Of a stretch of DNA of 8,083 nucleotides, positions 6,099 through 8,083 are shown piece by piece. The notes under the pieces are model-generated. The model did no database searches, was not told where the DNA came from, and saw only the letters and a list, made by a program, of their open reading frames with translations. Position 1 is the first letter of the stretch, and each line of letters opens with the position of its first letter. The position numbers and the translations under genes were made by a program. Origin of the DNA: a bacterium (GTDB taxonomy: Bacteria; Patescibacteriota; Minisyncoccia; UBA6257; 02-FULL-45-10c); contig JAJYZL010000023.1 in NCBI GenBank assembly GCA_021799965.1, positions 1 through 8,083 of the forward strand, in the 5' to 3' direction.

Positions 6099-6341
6099 TT
6101 AAATCTTGTTTATAACCCTCCATCTTTTTTCTTTGCTCATCGGCCTTGTTTCTTCGATGACAACTTTATCACCGGTATGGTACTCGCCTTTTTCATCGTG
6201 AGCCTTGAACTTTTTAGTAGTTTTAAAATACTTCTTGTACTTTTCATTCAACTTTAATCTCTCCACCGCTACCACAACGGTTTTCTGCATTTTGTCGGAA
6301 ACTACTGTTCCCCTTAATTGTCTGTGTTGTATTTCTTTCAT
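6099..6341 (-). CDS. rpsQ: 30S ribosomal protein S17
   Basis: Primary 16S rRNA-binding protein with an OB fold, acting early in assembly of the body of the small subunit. 80 residues, normal length. The OB-fold opens with RGTVVSDKMQKTVVVAVERL (10-29), followed by YKKYFKTTKKFKAHDE (35-50) and the conserved GDKVVIEETRPMSKEKRW (57-74), which matches the family's GDxVxIxExRPLSKxKRW. The ATG at 6339-6341 follows the rpmC stop after only 6 bases (AATTTT), which leaves no room for a Shine-Dalgarno outside rpmC. Confidence 0.98.
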   Translation of the reverse strand: MKEIQHRQLRGTVVSDKMQKTVVVAVERLKLNEKYKKYFKTTKKFKAHDEKGEYHTGDKVVIEETRPMSKEKRWRVINKI

Positions 6342-6347
6342 AAAATT

Positions 6348-6566
6348 TTATGCTTTTTTGTCGGTCTTGATATTTTTTCTTTCCGACAATATGGTATTGA
6401 TCCTTGCGATCAGCTTCTTGGTCTTGTTTATTTCGCTTACGTTTTTTATTTTACCGGCGCGTAAATCAACTTGAAGCTCCCAAAGCTTATCTTTGCTTTT
6501 TTTAATTTCATTCAAAAGCTCCGTATCAGGCTTATTTTTCAATTGTTCCATTTCTTTGGTCTTCAT
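6348..6566 (-). CDS. rpmC: 50S ribosomal protein L29
   Basis: Small two-helix protein at the tunnel exit, beside L23 and part of the platform contacted by SRP and trigger factor. 72 residues, at the long end of the usual 60-72. The first helix starts MKTKEMEQLKNKPDTELLNE (1-20) and continues to KLWELQVDLRAGKIKN (27-42), matching the family's LFNLRFQLATGQLEN. The second helix includes KTKKLIARINTILSERK (48-64). A short Lys-rich tail follows. The ATG at 6564-6566 lies 45 bases after the rplP stop, the longest gap inside the ribosomal cluster; it is AT-rich and holds no convincing site. Confidence 0.95.
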   Translation of the reverse strand: MKTKEMEQLKNKPDTELLNEIKKSKDKLWELQVDLRAGKIKNVSEINKTKKLIARINTILSERKNIKTDKKA

Positions 6567-6611
6567 ATTTTATATGATTTTTCTTATTTTTTCAATGGCT
6601 TTTAACAAAAA

Positions 6612-7022
6612 TTATTTAAAAACTACTTTTGTTCTTACCGGTAATTTATAGCCGGCCATTTTTAATGCCTGCACGGCAGTTTCTTTGGGGACACCGTCAA
6701 CTTCAAACAAAACTCTGCCTGGCTTGATAACAACGACATATTTATCGACATCTCCTTTTCCTCCACCCAAGGTAACTTCCGGAGGTTTCTTTGTTATTGG
6801 TTTATCGGGGAAAACTCTTATCCAAACCTTACCTTCTCTTTTAAGAAAATTAGTTATTGTCTTTCTGGCCGCTTCTAATTGTCTGCCGTCCATCCAGGCC
6901 GGAGACATAGCTTTCAAGCCAAAGGAGCCGTAGGCAACTGTAAGGCCTCTGGTTTCAGTAAGACGATTTTTTGATCGCCCCCTTTGCCACTTCCTGTGTT
7001 TTGTTTTCTTTGGCATTAACAT
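6612..7022 (-). CDS. rplP: 50S ribosomal protein L16
   Basis: Large-subunit protein beside the A-site tRNA elbow, needed for a functional peptidyl transferase centre. 136 residues, same as E. coli. It opens MLMPKKTKHRKWQRGRSKNR (1-20). Conserved blocks are VAYGSFGLKAMSPAW (29-43), RQLEAARKTITNFLKREGKV (47-66), WIRVFPDKPITKKP (67-80), GGGKGDVDKYVVVIKPGRVL (86-105) and the end AGYKLPVRTKVVF. The position of E. coli Arg81, hydroxylated by RoxA/YcfD, appears to be Thr84 here, so that modification cannot occur. The ATG at 7020-7022 lies 26 bases after the rpsC stop, with no Shine-Dalgarno. Confidence 0.99.
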   Translation of the reverse strand: MLMPKKTKHRKWQRGRSKNRLTETRGLTVAYGSFGLKAMSPAWMDGRQLEAARKTITNFLKREGKVWIRVFPDKPITKKPPEVTLGGGKGDVDKYVVVIKPGRVLFEVDGVPKETAVQALKMAGYKLPVRTKVVFK

Positions 7023-7048
7023 AGGTCAAAATTTAAAATTAATTATTT

Positions 7049-7711
7049 TTAGATATGGACTTCTCCTTTATAAATCCAGACTTTGATTCCGACTGTACCA
7101 TAAGTGCAAAAAGCGGTTCCTTCTCCATAATCAATATTGGCTCTTAAAGTTTGAAGAGGAAGCTTGCCCTTAGCCAGCCATTCGCGCCTGGCAATTTCAC
7201 CACCATCCAATCTTCCTGAAAGTTTTATCTTAACACCCTCAACTTCTTTATTTTGCATAACAGATTCCAAATACTTTTTCATTGTGCGCCTAAAAGTCAT
7301 TCTCTTTTCCAGATCCCAAGCAATGCTCTGGGCAATGAAAGCCGAAGAAACTTCATTTCTTTTTAATTCTTCAACATTCAGATTAACATTGAAATCAGGC
7401 TTTTCTTTTCTTTCTGCGTAAAGCTTGGTGAGTTTGGCCTCAATAGCTTTTCTCAAATCCTCAACTCCTTTTCCGCCTCTGCCGATAACTAAACCCGGCT
7501 TGGCAACTTTAATAAAAATTCTGAAAGTATTGTTGTTTTTCTCTATTTCTATCTTATCAATACCAGCCAATTTTATTTTTTCTTTTATGATTTCTCTAAT
7601 CAAAACATCCTCTTCTAAAGTTTTTTTGAAGCTCTTTTTGGGGAACCAACGGGAATTCCATCCTCTGGTTACGCCCGTCCTATATGAATCTGGTCTAATT
7701 TTTTGTCCCAT
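7049..7711 (-). CDS. rpsC: 30S ribosomal protein S3
   Basis: Small-subunit head protein lining the mRNA entry tunnel and part of the ribosomal helicase with S4 and S5. 220 residues. The N-terminus MGQKIRPDSYRTGVTRGWNS (1-20) is clear. The type II KH domain carries VIGRGGKG (75-82). The C-terminal domain has AQSIAWDLEKRMTFRRTMKK (127-146), LSGRLDGGEIARREWLAKGK (164-183) and LPLQTLRANIDYGEGTAF (184-201), ending GIKVWIYKGEVHI. Compared with E. coli, about 11 extra charged residues sit after the KH helix (roughly 95-107), and the long basic C-terminal tail is absent. The ATG at 7709-7711 is 34 bases after the rplV stop, in pure A/T-rich sequence without a Shine-Dalgarno. Confidence 0.99.
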   Translation of the reverse strand: MGQKIRPDSYRTGVTRGWNSRWFPKKSFKKTLEEDVLIREIIKEKIKLAGIDKIEIEKNNNTFRIFIKVAKPGLVIGRGGKGVEDLRKAIEAKLTKLYAERKEKPDFNVNLNVEELKRNEVSSAFIAQSIAWDLEKRMTFRRTMKKYLESVMQNKEVEGVKIKLSGRLDGGEIARREWLAKGKLPLQTLRANIDYGEGTAFCTYGTVGIKVWIYKGEVHI

Positions 7712-7745
7712 ATTTTTTATATATAATTTATCGGTTTATTAAAAA

Positions 7746-8083
7746 TTAAACGCTCTTTCTCCTGAACACTTTTTTTACAAAGCCCTGCTTGTTTTCCGAC
7801 TTTGGAGCTTCTTGATGATCGAGTTCTTTATTTTCGTGTTTTGGCTTATTGGCCGCTTTAACCAACTTCTTGGCTTCTTTCTCTTTCTTGACATTCATCG
7901 TGTTGAATCTGGAATTTTTCTTTTTGGCAACTTCTTTCAAAACGAGAGTAATATGGCAAGTTCTCTTTAAAATCGGAGTGGCACGGCCCATAGCGCGCGG
8001 CAAGAATCTCTTGAATGAAGGTCCCTGATCAACCATTATCTTTTCTACGACCAAAGTGTCTTGGTCAACTTTTTTATTGTGAA
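7746..8083 (-). CDS. rplV: 50S ribosomal protein L22, C-terminal part with long charged tail (5' end cut by the window)
   Basis: L22 spans the large subunit and its beta-hairpin lines the nascent-chain exit tunnel. The open frame continues to the window edge, giving 111 visible residues. An in-frame TTG at 8052-8054 is an internal Leu codon, because the residues before it (HNKKVDQDT) still align with L22. The hairpin is well conserved: VDQGPSFKRFLPRAMGRATP (17-36 of the visible part), then ILKRTCHITLVL (37-48). E. coli L22 ends about four residues after this point, but here some 63 more follow. They are rich in Lys, Glu and Asn, look disordered or coiled, and close with GFVKKVFRRKSV. The N-terminal half, the start codon and upstream genes are outside the window. 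Confidence 0.97.
   Translation of the reverse strand, partial: HNKKVDQDTLVVEKIMVDQGPSFKRFLPRAMGRATPILKRTCHITLVLKEVAKKKNSRFNTMNVKKEKEAKKLVKAANKPKHENKELDHQEAPKSENKQGFVKKVFRRKSV

Larger units (their letters stand above)
1118..8083 (-). other. S10/spc ribosomal protein transcription unit ending with secY
   Basis: Fifteen genes from rplV to secY run in the same direction with gaps of 4-45 bases and one 19-base overlap, and no terminator-like hairpin with a T-run is visible between them. They therefore most likely form one transcript, or the end of one, whose promoter lies upstream of the window. The terminator at 1064-1091 closes it. The E. coli division into separate S10 and spc operons (between rpsQ and rplN) is not visible here: that gap is only 4 bases. 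Confidence 0.8.

Noticed and set aside
6569..6595. TTGAAA and TATAAA, 15 bases apart on the minus strand, as a promoter in the rplP-rpmC gap
   Set aside because: The spacing is short, the -10 would end only 2 bases before the rpmC ATG so the RNA would start inside the gene, and such hexamers are expected by chance in A/T-rich sequence.
7712..7745. A/T-only runs with TATATA in the rplV-rpsC gap as an internal promoter
   Set aside because: No -35 and no TG extension; base composition alone explains the match.
8052..8054. TTG as the start of a 102-residue protein
   Set aside because: The codons upstream of it continue to align with L22, so it is an internal Leu codon of a gene cut by the window edge.
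1..8083. CRISPR array, insertion sequence, phage genes, tRNA/rRNA or an unknown accessory system
   Set aside because: The window is filled by conserved genes in standard order; the largest non-coding gap is 85 bases and no spaced direct repeats or terminal inverted repeats were seen.

Overview
The window is one continuous, minus-strand block of the bacterial S10/spc ribosomal protein locus. All 17 genes I can support lie on the minus strand, so transcription runs from high to low coordinates: rplV (L22, 5' end cut by the window edge), rpsC (S3), rplP (L16), rpmC (L29), rpsQ (S17), rplN (L14), rplX (L24), rplE (L5), rpsN (S14), rpsH (S8), rplF (L6), rplR (L18), rpsE (S5), rplO (L15), secY, adk and map (cut by the window start). 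The order is the classical bacterial one, except that rpmD (L30), which normally sits between rpsE and rplO, is missing: only 8 bases separate those two genes. Open strand on the plus side consists only of shadow frames.

The likely source is a bacterium of the Candidate Phyla Radiation (Patescibacteria), most probably a Parcubacteria-like lineage. The clues are the missing L30 (a known trait of that radiation), an AT-rich and Lys/Ile-rich protein set, several ribosomal proteins with altered termini (short L5, long-tailed L22), a Parcubacteria-style Gly/Arg-rich L15 N-terminus, a divergent adenylate kinase, and the lack of Shine-Dalgarno sequences. The phylum is inferred from the sequence and was not tested by search.

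Layout. 1118-8083 is one tightly packed unit (gaps of 4-45 bases and one 19-base overlap at rplX/rplE) that ends with secY. At 1064-1091 a strong intrinsic terminator follows secY. The same U-tract carries the TG of a textbook extended -10 promoter (TG-T-TATAAT, 1056-1064), which should start a short adk-map transcript with a leader of about 17 bases. adk and map are coupled by a TAGTG stop/start overlap. No gene-free stretch exceeds 85 bases.

Function. The products are ribosome structural proteins, the membrane channel that receives secreted nascent chains (SecY), a nucleoside monophosphate kinase, and the enzyme that removes the initiator Met (Map). I found no mobile element, CRISPR array, RNA gene or unknown accessory system. 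What is worth a second look is in the details: the terminator/promoter overlap, a start-codon context with no Shine-Dalgarno and a strong T at -1, the L5 start nested in the L24 zinc motif, and the altered nucleotide site of the kinase.
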